A stretch of DNA of 64,000 nt from an uncultured Bacilli bacterium (GCA_910585045.1 CAJUCD010000001.1:167033-231032), one strand, 5' to 3'; shown: positions 7,888 to 16,160, counted from the first letter of the stretch. A program made the numbers and translations. The notes: a model not told the origin generated them from the sequence alone.

Positions 7888-10047
7888 ATGAAAATAATAA
7901 AAAGAGATGGACATATGGTAGATTATTCTCCAGAAAAGATAGAGAATGCTATCATGAAAGCTAATTTGGAGGTAGAAGAAGAAGATCAAGCTTCACATAC
8001 TCAAATTAGAAATATTGTTAAATATATTGAAAATCTTGGTAAAAAAAGAATGCTTGTTGAGGATATTCAAGATATTATTGAAAGAAAATTAATGAGTATA
8101 GGTAAATATGAATTAGCTAAAAAATATATTACTTATAGATATACAAGAGAATTAGTACGTAAAAGTAATACAACAGATTTAGCTATTAAAGAACTGATAG
8201 ATGGAGAAAGTGAATATTGGAGTACTGAGAATTCTAATAAAGATGCTAAAGTAGTTACTACTCAAAGGGATTATTTAGCTGGTATTACAAGTACTGATAT
8301 TACTAGAAGATTTTTACTTCCTGATGATATTGTAAGAGCTCATGATGCTGGTATAATTCATTTCCATGATGCAGATTACTTTGCTCAAAATGCGTTGCAT
8401 AATTGTGATTTGATAAATTTAGATGATATGCTTCAAAATGGAACTAATATAAATGGTGTTATGATTGAGAAACCTCATAGATTTTTAACTGCTATGACTA
8501 TTGCGACTCAACTTATAACAGCAGTAAATTCTAGTCAGTATGGAGGATGTACAATTACTCTTACTCATTTGGCACCTTTTGTTAAAGAAAGTTATAAACG
8601 CTATTTAGATATTTATAAAAAGAGAAAGTTTACTAAAGCTGATTGTGAAAAATATGCTAAAGAAGATTTAGCTAAAGAGATAAAAGATGGTGTGCAAACT
8701 TTTCAATATCAAATTAATTCAATGACTACTACTAATGGACAAGCACCTTTCTTAAGTGTATGTTTATATTTGGGCGAGACTACTGAATATAAAGAAGAAC
8801 TTGCAATGATAATTGAAGAAGTATTAAAGCAACGTATTGAAGGTATGAAAAATGAAAAGGGAGTTTATATTACACCAGCATTTCCAAAACTTTTATATGT
8901 ATTAGAAGAAGATAATATAAATGAAGATAGTAAATATTGGTATTTAACTAAGTTAGCAGCAGAATGTACTGCTAAGAGAATGGTTCCAGATTATATTTCT
9001 GAGAAAATTATGAAGGAACTTAAAATTGATAAAAATGGTGATGGCCAATGTTATCCATGTATGGGCTGTCGTTCATTTTTAACTCCTTATGTTGATGAGA
9101 AAGGTAAACCTAAGTATTATGGTAGATTTAATCAAGGAGTTGTAACAATAAATTTAGTAGATATTGCATTGTCTAGTGATAAAGATATGGATAGTTTTTG
9201 GAAAATATTTGAAGATAGATTAGATATGTGTCATAGAGCTTTACAAATAAGACATAAAAGACTTAGTAAGGCAACTAGTGATGTAGCTCCTATTTTATGG
9301 CAGCATGGAGCTTTAGCTAGACTTAAAAAGGGTGAATCTATTCATGATTTATTACATCATGGCTATTCTACTATTAGTTTGGGTTATGCAGGATTGTATG
9401 AATGCGTTAAATTTATGACAGGTCATTCTCATACAGATAATGGTGAAGGTAAAGAATTTGGGTTACAAGTTATGCGTAAGCTTAATGATGCTTGTAAAGA
9501 ATGGAAAGCTTTAGAAGATATTGATTATAGTGTTTATGGAACTCCAATTGAATCTACTACATATAAATTTGCTAAAGCATTAAGAGAACGTTTTGGAATA
9601 ATTAAAGGGATTACAGATAGAGATTATATTACTAATTCTTATCATGTTCCTGTTTTTGAGGAGATTGATGCTTTTACTAAGTTGAAACTTGAAAGTGAAT
9701 TCCAAGCTTTAAGTCCAGGAGGGGCAATTTCTTATATTGAAACACCTAATTTAACTAATAATTTAGAAGCTGTTATGGAAGTTATTAAGTTTATTTATGA
9801 TAATATTATGTATGCGGAACTTAATACTAAATCAGATTATTGTCATGAATGTGGTTATACAGGTGAAATATTAATAGATGAGAATTTAGATTGGTATTGC
9901 CCAAATTGTGGAAATAAAGATCATGATAAATTAAATGTTGCAAGACGTACTTGTGGATATATTGGTACTAATTTTTGGAATAAGGGAAGAACACAAGAAA
10001 TAAAAGAAAGAGTAATTCATATTGATAATAAAGACGTTGAGGAATAA
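7888..10047 (+). CDS. nrdD: anaerobic (class III) ribonucleoside-triphosphate reductase
   Basis: 719 residues. The N-terminal ATP-cone (about 1-90, starting MKIIKRDGHMVDYS) gives allosteric control. The central ten-stranded barrel carries the active site. Near the C-terminus are a zinc site (CHECG at about 651 and CPNCG at about 670) and the glycyl-radical motif RRTCGYIGT (about 684-692). The enzyme reduces ribonucleoside triphosphates to deoxyribonucleotides without oxygen, using a glycyl radical installed by NrdG. It heads the operon nrdD-nrdG-dut: nrdG starts 2 bp after its stop. RBS GAAGGA precedes the ATG. Control by the divergent Crp/Fnr protein is likely. Presence of the gene implies anaerobic growth. 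Confidence 0.95.
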   Translation: MKIIKRDGHMVDYSPEKIENAIMKANLEVEEEDQASHTQIRNIVKYIENLGKKRMLVEDIQDIIERKLMSIGKYELAKKYITYRYTRELVRKSNTTDLAIKELIDGESEYWSTENSNKDAKVVTTQRDYLAGITSTDITRRFLLPDDIVRAHDAGIIHFHDADYFAQNALHNCDLINLDDMLQNGTNINGVMIEKPHRFLTAMTIATQLITAVNSSQYGGCTITLTHLAPFVKESYKRYLDIYKKRKFTKADCEKYAKEDLAKEIKDGVQTFQYQINSMTTTNGQAPFLSVCLYLGETTEYKEELAMIIEEVLKQRIEGMKNEKGVYITPAFPKLLYVLEEDNINEDSKYWYLTKLAAECTAKRMVPDYISEKIMKELKIDKNGDGQCYPCMGCRSFLTPYVDEKGKPKYYGRFNQGVVTINLVDIALSSDKDMDSFWKIFEDRLDMCHRALQIRHKRLSKATSDVAPILWQHGALARLKKGESIHDLLHHGYSTISLGYAGLYECVKFMTGHSHTDNGEGKEFGLQVMRKLNDACKEWKALEDIDYSVYGTPIESTTYKFAKALRERFGIIKGITDRDYITNSYHVPVFEEIDAFTKLKLESEFQALSPGGAISYIETPNLTNNLEAVMEVIKFIYDNIMYAELNTKSDYCHECGYTGEILIDENLDWYCPNCGNKDHDKLNVARRTCGYIGTNFWNKGRTQEIKERVIHIDNKDVEE

Positions 10048-10049
10048 TT

Positions 10050-10577
10050 ATGAGATATAATAAAATTAGAAAGATGGATATTTCTAATGGTCCAGGGGTT
10101 AGGGTTTCAATTTTTATGCAAGGATGCACTTTTAATTGTAAAAATTGTTTTAATCCTGAAACTCATGATTTTAATGGTGGTAAAGAATTTACTCAAGATA
10201 CAATTGAAAGAATTTTAGAACTTTGTTCTTATGACTATATAGTAGGCTTGTCTATATTAGGAGGCGAGCCTATGCATCCTAAAAATATTGAAGGGACTAA
10301 ATCTTTAGCTAAAGCTTTTAAAGAGAAATTTCCTGATAAAACAATTTGGACTTGGACAGGTTTTTTGATGGATAGAGATTTGATGGATAAAGAAGTTTTA
10401 AAATATATAGATGTATTAGTTGATGGTCAGTTTGAAACTGAACTTAGTAATCCAACTTTAAAATATAAGGGGTCAGAAAATCAAAGAGTTATAGATGTTC
10501 AGATGTCATTAAAAAAGAAAAAAATAGTTTTATATAATGATAATATTGAGAAAGAGAAGGAAAAGATATGCGTGTAA
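10050..10577 (+). CDS. nrdG: anaerobic ribonucleotide reductase activating protein, radical SAM
   Basis: 175 residues. The radical-SAM cluster motif is GCTFNCKNC, with the CxxxCxxC spacing that ligates the [4Fe-4S] cluster, followed by SAM-binding elements (LGGEPM). The protein generates the glycyl radical on NrdD. The gene starts 2 bp after nrdD and its last 10 bases overlap the next gene (dUTPase), so the three are translationally coupled. Length matches the family. Confidence 0.93.
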   Translation: MRYNKIRKMDISNGPGVRVSIFMQGCTFNCKNCFNPETHDFNGGKEFTQDTIERILELCSYDYIVGLSILGGEPMHPKNIEGTKSLAKAFKEKFPDKTIWTWTGFLMDRDLMDKEVLKYIDVLVDGQFETELSNPTLKYKGSENQRVIDVQMSLKKKKIVLYNDNIEKEKEKICV

Positions 10578-11023
10578 GAGGATTTGAAATTGCTAAAGGC
10601 TGGGAAGATAAGGATATTCATTTGCCAAAGAGAAGTACAAAGAATTCTGCAGCTTATGATATAGAGGCTGCTCAAGATGTAGTTATTCCGCCTTATAAAC
10701 CTGGGATTAAGCCTACTTTAATACCAACTGGGTTAAAAGCTTATTGTGCTAGTGATGAATGGTATATGTTAGCTAATCGTAGTGGAGGACCTAAAAAAGG
10801 TTTTGTAATGGCTAATAGTATTGGAATTATAGATTCTGATTATTATGGAAATGAAAGTAATGATGGTCATTTTATGTTTCAGTATTTTAATTTTGGAGAA
10901 AATGATTTAGTTGTAAAAAAAGGTGATAGAATAGGTCAACTTATATTTATGAAATTTTTAATTGCAGATGGTGATGATGCACAAGGAGTTAGAACTGGTG
11001 GATTTGGTTCCACTGGTGAATAA
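10568..11023 (+). CDS. dut: dUTP diphosphatase (trimeric dUTPase family)
   Basis: 151 residues with the five dUTPase motifs in order: AAYDIEAA (1), NRSGG (2), GIIDSDYYGN (3), GDRIGQLIF (4) and RTGGFGSTG (5). It hydrolyses dUTP to dUMP and pyrophosphate, preventing uracil incorporation and supplying dUMP for dTMP synthesis. Overlap with nrdG by 10 bases couples deoxynucleotide production and clean-up in one operon. A GNRA-loop terminator follows directly. Confidence 0.88.
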   Translation: MRVRGFEIAKGWEDKDIHLPKRSTKNSAAYDIEAAQDVVIPPYKPGIKPTLIPTGLKAYCASDEWYMLANRSGGPKKGFVMANSIGIIDSDYYGNESNDGHFMFQYFNFGENDLVVKKGDRIGQLIFMKFLIADGDDAQGVRTGGFGSTGE

Positions 11024-11025
11024 AA

Positions 11026-11047
11026 AGTCTCGAAAGAGATTTTTTTG
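11026..11047 (+). terminator. intrinsic terminator of nrdD-nrdG-dut
   Basis: Stem GTCTC / GAGAT (with G-T closure) capped by a GAAA tetraloop, then seven T residues. Confidence 0.75.
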
Positions 11048-11062
11048 TTTGAAATATTGCTA

Positions 11063-11090
11063 ATAAAAAAACAAACTTTAACAGTTTGTT
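11063..11090 (-). terminator. intrinsic terminator of the hydrolase gene
   Basis: On the minus strand the stem AACAAACT / AGTTTGTT is followed by a T run. It lies just past the stop of the 11093-11518 gene. Confidence 0.75.
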
Positions 11091-11092
11091 AT

Positions 11093-11518
11093 TTAATATA
11101 TTTGAGTGCAAGTTCCTGATTGAGGTCTATAAAAGCAATGGTTTTTATATTTTCCTGCAAGTGGTTGACTGTACCATGTTGATTGGCATGAAGTATTTGA
11201 AGTTCCAGGAGCATAGAACCATAAAGAATGGGTAGCAGGGTAGTAATATTCGCCATTTAAAATACGTTTTGCAAGGTTTTTTTCTGCTGTAGTAGCAGAA
11301 CCATAGAAAAGAGAAGAAGATGCTCCAACGAACTGATTTGGCTGAAAAATAGCGTCTGTGATACTATCTATGTTTTTAAAAGTATAGCAATCACCTAAAA
11401 CTCTGTTAACAACAACGTTACCAACCATTAGCATACCTAAGTCTCCTTCTGTTTGAGCTTCAGCACGCATTATTCTTGCTAGTAAGTCTAATTCTTTAGT
11501 AGTATAATTTACGATCAT
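11093..11518 (-). CDS. SleB/CwlJ-type cell-wall hydrolase
   Basis: 141 residues corresponding to a lone Hydrolase_2 domain: ELDLLARIMRAEAQTEGDLG, then VGNVVVNRV, then FQPNQFVG and a C-terminal 'ATHSLWFYAP' block. The Glu in 'MRAEAQ' is the conserved catalytic residue of SleB/CwlJ. No signal peptide is seen, as in B. subtilis CwlJ, which is made in the mother cell. Likely role: spore-cortex lysis at germination. The gene is monocistronic with its own terminator. The start has a weak upstream GGTGAT. Confidence 0.8.
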   Translation of the reverse strand: MIVNYTTKELDLLARIMRAEAQTEGDLGMLMVGNVVVNRVLGDCYTFKNIDSITDAIFQPNQFVGASSSLFYGSATTAEKNLAKRILNGEYYYPATHSLWFYAPGTSNTSCQSTWYSQPLAGKYKNHCFYRPQSGTCTQIY

Positions 11519-11579
11519 ATAATAATCACCTAATTTATTATATGAAATTATTTAGAAAATGATTTAATAGTTATTAGTA

Positions 11580-11608
11580 TTGGTTCTATTAAATATTTTT
11601 GTTATAAT
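11580..11608 (+). promoter_or_regulatory. sigma-A promoter
   Basis: TTGGTT, 17 bp, TATAAT, upstream of the RBS AGGAGA and the ATG at 11633. Confidence 0.65.
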
Positions 11609-11632
11609 GTTATTAGATGTAGGAGATTTTGT

Positions 11633-12112
11633 ATGGATTATGACTATAATTGGCGTTCTAAAATAGGTAAAAAAGTAAAAAATAATGAATTAACATGGAG
11701 AATTAGTTTACATGCAGAATATGTTGAATTTCTAAATGAATTAAATATTTTATCTGAAATTTATAATTGGAATATTTGGGGAGGTGGAGTTAATAATTTT
11801 GCAGTAACTTTATCTCAAAGAGGTTTAAATTGTAAAAGTATTTCAATATGTTTAAAAGCTCTTGATGGTTATAAATATTATGCATGTTTTGACAAAGATA
11901 GTAATCCAAATAATATTAATAAAAATTTCTATAATGAATGTATTGGTGATACTATGGAAGAAGCTTTGAAATATGTGCATTCATTTATTGTTGAAAATAA
12001 AGATTCTAAAGATATACAAGGTGAGCGAATTGTTGTATTTGGTGGAGCTTATGATAGATATCCTTTAGCTTATTTTTGGGCATTGGAAGAAAGAGATAAG
12101 ATTATATCATAA
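11633..12112 (+). CDS. hypothetical soluble protein
   Basis: 159 residues, no signal peptide or membrane segment, rich in Asn, Tyr and Trp. I do not recognise the family. The central part (NIWGGGVNNFAVTLS) and the tail (RIVVFGGAYDRYPLAYFWALEE) look like a compact alpha/beta domain. It has a clear promoter at 11580-11608 and an AGGAGA RBS, so it is probably a real gene. It lies immediately upstream of tRNA-Trp. Confidence 0.55.
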   Translation: MDYDYNWRSKIGKKVKNNELTWRISLHAEYVEFLNELNILSEIYNWNIWGGGVNNFAVTLSQRGLNCKSISICLKALDGYKYYACFDKDSNPNNINKNFYNECIGDTMEEALKYVHSFIVENKDSKDIQGERIVVFGGAYDRYPLAYFWALEERDKIIS

Positions 12113-12171
12113 TTTAATAAGTAAAAATACTAGCAATATTTTTATTGTTATGCTATAATACATGTACACGT

Positions 12172-12245
12172 AGGGGCGTGGTATAATGGTAGCATAGGAG
12201 TCTCCAAAACTTTTGATGGGAGTTCGATTCTCTCCGCCCCTGCCA
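12172..12245 (+). tRNA. tRNA-Trp (CCA anticodon), CCA encoded
   Basis: Acceptor stem AGGGGCG pairs with CGCCCCT. The anticodon stem GGAGT/ACTTT encloses the loop CTCCAAA (anticodon CCA). The T arm contains TTCGATT, and the 3' end is GCCA with CCA encoded. A TATAAT lies 12 bp upstream. Its presence with TGA as a stop (see prfB) supports the standard code. The accessory segment to the right begins just after it. Confidence 0.93.
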
Positions 12246-12256
12246 TATGTTTATAA

Positions 12257-12293
12257 CGCGAACTCCATTTATTGTTTTATAAGTGGATTTGCG
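12257..12293 (+). other. long hairpin downstream of tRNA-Trp
   Basis: CGCGAA-c-TCCATTTA pairs with TAAGTGGATTTGCG (14 bp with one bulge and one G-T pair). There is no T tract, so it is not a terminator itself; the terminator at 12315-12337 follows. It might be a processing signal or the scar of an element end. Confidence 0.45.
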
Positions 12294-12314
12294 ATTAAAA
12301 TAGCAATAAAAAGA

Positions 12315-12337
12315 GTGCCTAAGTAGGCATTTTTTTG
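12315..12337 (+). terminator. intrinsic terminator after tRNA-Trp
   Basis: Stem TGCCT / AGGCA with loop AAGT, followed by at least seven T. Confidence 0.75.
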
Positions 12338-12416
12338 TTTTATATGAAATCTGAATAAGTATTTAAATAAATATGATATAATATATTTAACAAAACTTAA
12401 ATTTAGGAGGTGAAAA

Positions 12417-13769
12417 ATGGCAAATAATGAAAATTTATATGATTATGCGAAAAGTAAATATGATTGCAAAGATTATACGACAGCAGTTGAAATATGTGAA
12501 GAATTATGGAATAATTCAGAAAAAAATGATAGTAATTTATTGAGTTTATATGGTTTTTCATTAAGAAAAATCAATCAATCAGCTAAATTTATTGAAATTA
12601 TTAAAGGACTGAAAGATACACCATTAATAAAAAATCGATTTGTCATTTCACCTCTTTGTTGGTGTATTTATGATGAATATATAAAAAATTACAATGTAGA
12701 AGATGAAAATAGATTTGAAATTTTTTTAAAGTATGCAAATTATATTACTGGAAATATTCAACAAGAAGCTTATAATAAAAAGATTTATGATGATTCAGGA
12801 TTTGACAGAGAAATCATAAATCCTTATGTATTAACAATTAAAAAAGTTATTAATATATATAGTGAAAAAGTTAAAAATAGATATTCAAGAAATATTTATA
12901 ACGAAATAATAAAATGGTTAAATAAATTAAATCCTCTTATTTTATCAGAAGAATGTTTTGAATTTGAAGATGCGAAGGGGAAGGAGCGTGAGATGGCCTC
13001 TTCAAAAGAATTTTATTACCAACATATGACAAAAGCATTAGAAATAACTGAAGACTTTGATAATTGCGTTAAAATAGCTGAGATTGCCCTTAATGTAATT
13101 GATAAATTTCATTATAGAAATAAAATCTGGATTGAATTAAGACTTCATTATAGTAAGTGTTTGATTGCCCAAAATCAAGAAGAAGCCATTAGTCATTTTG
13201 AAAAATTTGCACGAAAAAATAAAATATGGTTCATATGGTATAGACTTTCTTCAATTTGCTATAAGTTTGGTAAATTAGATAAATGCTTATATTTTGGAAG
13301 TATAGCAATAGTAACAGAATATACAGATGAACATATGGTTAACTTATTTTATACTTTAGGAGTACTATGGCACAATAAAGGAGACATTCTGAAAGCTAAA
13401 GAGTTTTTTCAGGCAGCAGCATACTATAGGTATATTAACACTTGGGTAATCTCCGAGGAGTTAGGTTATTACATTACTGAGTATAAAATAAATATTAAAA
13501 ATCATCCAAATAGAAATAATATTATAAAGATTTGTGAGGAACTTTCCGGCTTCAAAACAAAAGATAAGTACGAGTATGGAATAATAAAAAAGATTCTTCC
13601 ACATAAGGGATATGGATTTATTGAAACAAAGATGCTTGATAAGGATGTGTATTTTAAGTTATCTGAATTAAAAATGGGTGTTAACGCTGTGCCTGGTAAA
13701 AAAGTAAAATACACATTAATTAAAATTGAGAATAAATATATAGCTAAACATATAAAGGAAGTGAATTAA
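12417..13769 (+). CDS. TPR-like protein with C-terminal cold-shock (OB-fold) domain, in rnlAB operon
   Basis: 450 residues. The N-terminal ~370 residues are helical repeats of TPR type, for example YDYAKSKYDCKDYTTAVEIC near the start and LGVLWHNKGDILKAKEFFQAA near 320-345. The C-terminal ~65 residues read GIIKKILPHKGYGFIET...DVYFKLSEL...GKKVKYTL. This is a cold-shock/S1-type OB fold with RNP1-like KGYGFIE and RNP2-like DVYF, so RNA or single-stranded DNA binding is expected. The stop codon abuts the ATG of rnlA with no gap, and an AGGAGGTG RBS precedes it. It therefore leads a three-gene operon with a HEPN RNase toxin and its antitoxin, and probably modulates or targets that RNase. The function is inferred. 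Confidence 0.65.
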   Translation: MANNENLYDYAKSKYDCKDYTTAVEICEELWNNSEKNDSNLLSLYGFSLRKINQSAKFIEIIKGLKDTPLIKNRFVISPLCWCIYDEYIKNYNVEDENRFEIFLKYANYITGNIQQEAYNKKIYDDSGFDREIINPYVLTIKKVINIYSEKVKNRYSRNIYNEIIKWLNKLNPLILSEECFEFEDAKGKEREMASSKEFYYQHMTKALEITEDFDNCVKIAEIALNVIDKFHYRNKIWIELRLHYSKCLIAQNQEEAISHFEKFARKNKIWFIWYRLSSICYKFGKLDKCLYFGSIAIVTEYTDEHMVNLFYTLGVLWHNKGDILKAKEFFQAAAYYRYINTWVISEELGYYITEYKINIKNHPNRNNIIKICEELSGFKTKDKYEYGIIKKILPHKGYGFIETKMLDKDVYFKLSELKMGVNAVPGKKVKYTLIKIENKYIAKHIKEVN

Positions 13770-14819
13770 ATGGAAATATATATAAATCCTGAAGATATTG
13801 AGGAATATGCTAAAAACTACGAGAAAGTTAATCCAAATTACAAATTTTTTTCATATACAAAAAATGCTAAACAAACGGAACATTTATGTACATTTTTAGT
13901 CAATGGAAAAGAATGCAAAATAAGATTTTATATAAAAAAGAATACCGTTAAAATGCGAGTTGAAGGGAAAAACACAGAGGAAGCTCACACTCTTTTAGAA
14001 TATATACAAAGTAATGGATTTGACATTAATGAAAAAAGACCTGAACAATTTGTTTTTCCGTGTAATAAGGAAATGATAGATGAATTAGTTTTATTCATAC
14101 AGACAGATTTTAATAATGTAATCACACTAGATATGAAACCTAATAATAGAATAAGAATTACAGGATATAATAAAGATTATTTAGATATAACATTTTATCC
14201 ACAAACTTCTAAAGCTATGATACAAGGTAGAGCATTCACAACATACAGTATAGTAGTTGCATTTTTAACACAATTTCCATTATTTACTTTTGAAAATGTA
14301 ATAGAAATAAACAATATTTTTTTAAACAGTAGTTTGTCTGTTTCTGCAATTAGAAATGAAATGAAAACTGAATTAGGTGATGCTGCATATAATTATTTAG
14401 ATGAAGCATTATTAAAATCTATTTCTGGTTCTATTTCTTCTCTTAAAATTATGAGGAATAGTGAAGATTATACAGGATGTGTTGCTGGAATATTTAAAGC
14501 GTTAGAAGGATATTTAAAAAAAGTTTTAACTGAAAAATATGGATATACTCTTGGTTGCAGTACCTCTACTGAAAGATTTTATATGTTTCAAAGAAATAAT
14601 GGTACTTACATTATTGATACTAATTCCAATATATCTTCTGATGAGCTTACTCAGCTTCATAGATTGTACAGTCTATTCAAGAATAAAAGAAATGTATATT
14701 TACATTCATCATCTATTCCTTCAACTACTGCAATTATAGAAACATTAGATGAAGCTCAGAATTTAGCTTCTGATATTTTAAATGCAATAAAACAGTCCTA
14801 TGACGTAATATTTAATTAA
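13770..14819 (+). CDS. rnlA: RnlA-like toxin (RNase LS family, HEPN ribonuclease)
   Basis: 349 residues, close to E. coli RnlA (357). Two N-terminal TBP-like beta repeats include the family block MIQGRAFTTYSIVVAF, equivalent to RnlA 'QIQGRPLSCYRVFTF'. Later 'FKALEGYLKKVL' matches the RnlA 'LRTIEGVLKSKM' helix. Near the C-terminus (about 307-312) is RNVYLH, the R-x4-H HEPN motif found in RnlA as R-H-S-L-F-H. RnlA is an endoribonuclease that degrades mRNA after phage infection when RnlB is lost. It abuts the TPR-CSD gene upstream and is followed 17 bp later by rnlB. The identification rests on recalled family motifs; overall similarity is low but collinear. Confidence 0.78.
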   Translation: MEIYINPEDIEEYAKNYEKVNPNYKFFSYTKNAKQTEHLCTFLVNGKECKIRFYIKKNTVKMRVEGKNTEEAHTLLEYIQSNGFDINEKRPEQFVFPCNKEMIDELVLFIQTDFNNVITLDMKPNNRIRITGYNKDYLDITFYPQTSKAMIQGRAFTTYSIVVAFLTQFPLFTFENVIEINNIFLNSSLSVSAIRNEMKTELGDAAYNYLDEALLKSISGSISSLKIMRNSEDYTGCVAGIFKALEGYLKKVLTEKYGYTLGCSTSTERFYMFQRNNGTYIIDTNSNISSDELTQLHRLYSLFKNKRNVYLHSSSIPSTTAIIETLDEAQNLASDILNAIKQSYDVIFN

Positions 14820-14836
14820 ACGAAAGGAGGAACATT

Positions 14837-15190
14837 ATGGAAGATTATAAATTATTTAATTTTAATGATGAGCAAAAAAAGACTATAATTTTTATAAATA
14901 GTACAGAAGATTTATATAATTTAACAAGCACTATCTATAATGATTTATCAAGGGTTTATGGAACAAGTTTTTCTGTTGTTGTAGATTTGTTCTTACGTAA
15001 TGGTTTCTCTTTCAATCGTTTTGTCGAGCTTAACTTCGACAATGGAAATTATAAATTATTTATAATTAACCCCAATGAAATACCTGAAGTTTCAAAAGAA
15101 AATATTAGAAAATATTTAAAAAATAATATAAATTTACTAGAAAATAGTGTTTTATCAAAAAAGGCCATAAATTTTATATTAAATTTTTAG
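14837..15190 (+). CDS. rnlB: RnlB-like antitoxin
   Basis: 117 residues (E. coli RnlB is 123). It shares the RnlB pattern 'DLLxxNGxxxNRFVxLxxxxG...LxxSVLS': here VDLFLRNGFSFNRFVELNFDNG and later LLENSVLSKKAI. It neutralises RnlA by direct binding in the known system. A strong RBS (AAAGGAGG) lies just upstream, 17 bp after the toxin stop; the toxin gene itself has little Shine-Dalgarno sequence. This arrangement favours antitoxin excess. A bidirectional terminator closes the operon. Confidence 0.78.
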   Translation: MEDYKLFNFNDEQKKTIIFINSTEDLYNLTSTIYNDLSRVYGTSFSVVVDLFLRNGFSFNRFVELNFDNGNYKLFIINPNEIPEVSKENIRKYLKNNINLLENSVLSKKAINFILNF

Positions 15191-15197
15191 AAAAATC

Positions 15198-15224
15198 AAG
15201 AGTTGAAATGTCAACTCTTTTTAT
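15198..15224. terminator. bidirectional terminator between rnlB and the XRE gene
   Basis: Perfect 9-bp stem AAGAGTTGA / TCAACTCTT with an AATG loop and A/T runs on both sides. Confidence 0.8.
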
Positions 15225-15460
15225 AATTCTATATCTAGATTATCAAATAATTTATCCGCAAAGAATTCTTCTAATTTAATATCTAAACTGTCACATATCC
15301 TAACAACTGTTAATATTTTAGGATTTTTACTTTTCCCACCAATAATCGACTGAACTGTAGATTGTGTTAATCCACTCATAAGTGCTAATTTGTTTATGCT
15401 AATATTTCTTTCTTCACATAGATTTAGTATTCTTTTAGCAATGGCTTCTACTACTCTCAT
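15221..15460 (-). CDS. XRE family helix-turn-helix regulator
   Basis: 79 residues, a single HTH_3 domain: INKLALMSGLTQSTVQSIIGGKSKNP is the helix-turn-helix, followed by a helix ending EEFFADKLF. It is divergent from the membrane protein gene at 15580. An 11-bp inverted repeat between them overlaps the promoter of the latter and probably the operator of both. It has no antitoxin partner, so it most likely represses itself and its neighbour. RBS AGGAGATGAC precedes the ATG. Confidence 0.85.
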   Translation of the reverse strand: MRVVEAIAKRILNLCEERNISINKLALMSGLTQSTVQSIIGGKSKNPKILTVVRICDSLDIKLEEFFADKLFDNLDIEL

Positions 15461-15493
15461 TTTGTCATCTCCTAGTATTTATTATATGGAGAT

Positions 15494-15522
15494 AACGACA
15501 TATCATTTAGCGATGTGTCGTT
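15494..15522. promoter_or_regulatory. palindromic operator for the XRE regulator
   Basis: AACGACATATC and GATGTGTCGTT form an 11-bp inverted repeat (one mismatch) around a 7-nt centre. The right arm overlaps the -35 hexamer TTGACT of the rightward promoter. Confidence 0.65.
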
Positions 15523-15549
15523 GACTTTTTCTTCAATAAAATATAAAAT
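15521..15549 (+). promoter_or_regulatory. sigma-A promoter overlapping the operator
   Basis: TTGACT, 17 bp, TAAAAT, followed by RBS GGAGGAA and the ATG at 15580. Confidence 0.7.
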
Positions 15550-15579
15550 GAAACTATAAGATTTTTGGAGGAATAATTT

Positions 15580-16083
15580 ATGAAAGAAAAGAAAAAAATT
15601 GTAATCGTTTGTTGTGTTATAGTGGTGTTTTTACTACTAATTTTAATTGCATTTATGAGTTCGAATAAGTTAAGTGATTTAGAAAATAAAATCTATGAAG
15701 CAACAAGAAATGAATTGTCTAACTTTAAAGACCCTTCTTCTGTGAGAATTCAAGAGATTCAAATATGTGGAGATTATGCACAAGTTACTATAAGTGCGAA
15801 TAATAGTTATGGTGCACGAGTACCTTCCAAGTATGTTATGTATACGGAAGAAAAAGTAGAAAAAACAAGCAATGATATTACATCTGATTATAGTTGGTTA
15901 AGAGATGGTAATTTAAAATCTTCATATGATGATGGTAATACTAGTCAACTACGCATTTTAAATTTAAAAAAATTTGAGTTGGAAGTGTCTCAAGTGTGTG
16001 TTGATACTATGTTTGATGAAACAATTAATTATGCTTTTACAGAAAAACAAATAGATACTATTAACAAGAAATTAATTAAATAG
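15580..16083 (+). CDS. single-pass membrane-anchored protein of unknown function
   Basis: 167 residues: a lysine-rich N-terminus, one strongly hydrophobic segment (about 7-27: IVIVCCVIVVFLLLILIAFM), then a predicted extracellular domain of about 135 residues. That domain resembles small beta-rich secreted domains (DPSSVRIQEIQICGDYAQVTISANN). The family is not recognised. The gene is expressed from a near-consensus promoter whose -35 lies in the operator of the divergent XRE gene, so it is probably its target. Confidence 0.6.
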   Translation: MKEKKKIVIVCCVIVVFLLLILIAFMSSNKLSDLENKIYEATRNELSNFKDPSSVRIQEIQICGDYAQVTISANNSYGARVPSKYVMYTEEKVEKTSNDITSDYSWLRDGNLKSSYDDGNTSQLRILNLKKFELEVSQVCVDTMFDETINYAFTEKQIDTINKKLIK

Positions 16084-16135
16084 CATTTCTCTTTCTCAAC
16101 GAAACGATAAAAATGTAACAGCTACACAGTGTTTG

Positions 16136-16160
16136 AAGGCGTCGATATTGACACCTTTTT
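16136..16160 (+). terminator. probable intrinsic terminator
   Basis: AAGGCGTC / GACACCTT (8 bp, one mismatch) around GATATT, followed by five T. Confidence 0.6.

Noticed and set aside
15030..15050. 0A box TTCGACA inside rnlB
   Set aside because: Lies inside coding sequence with no nearby promoter; probably chance.
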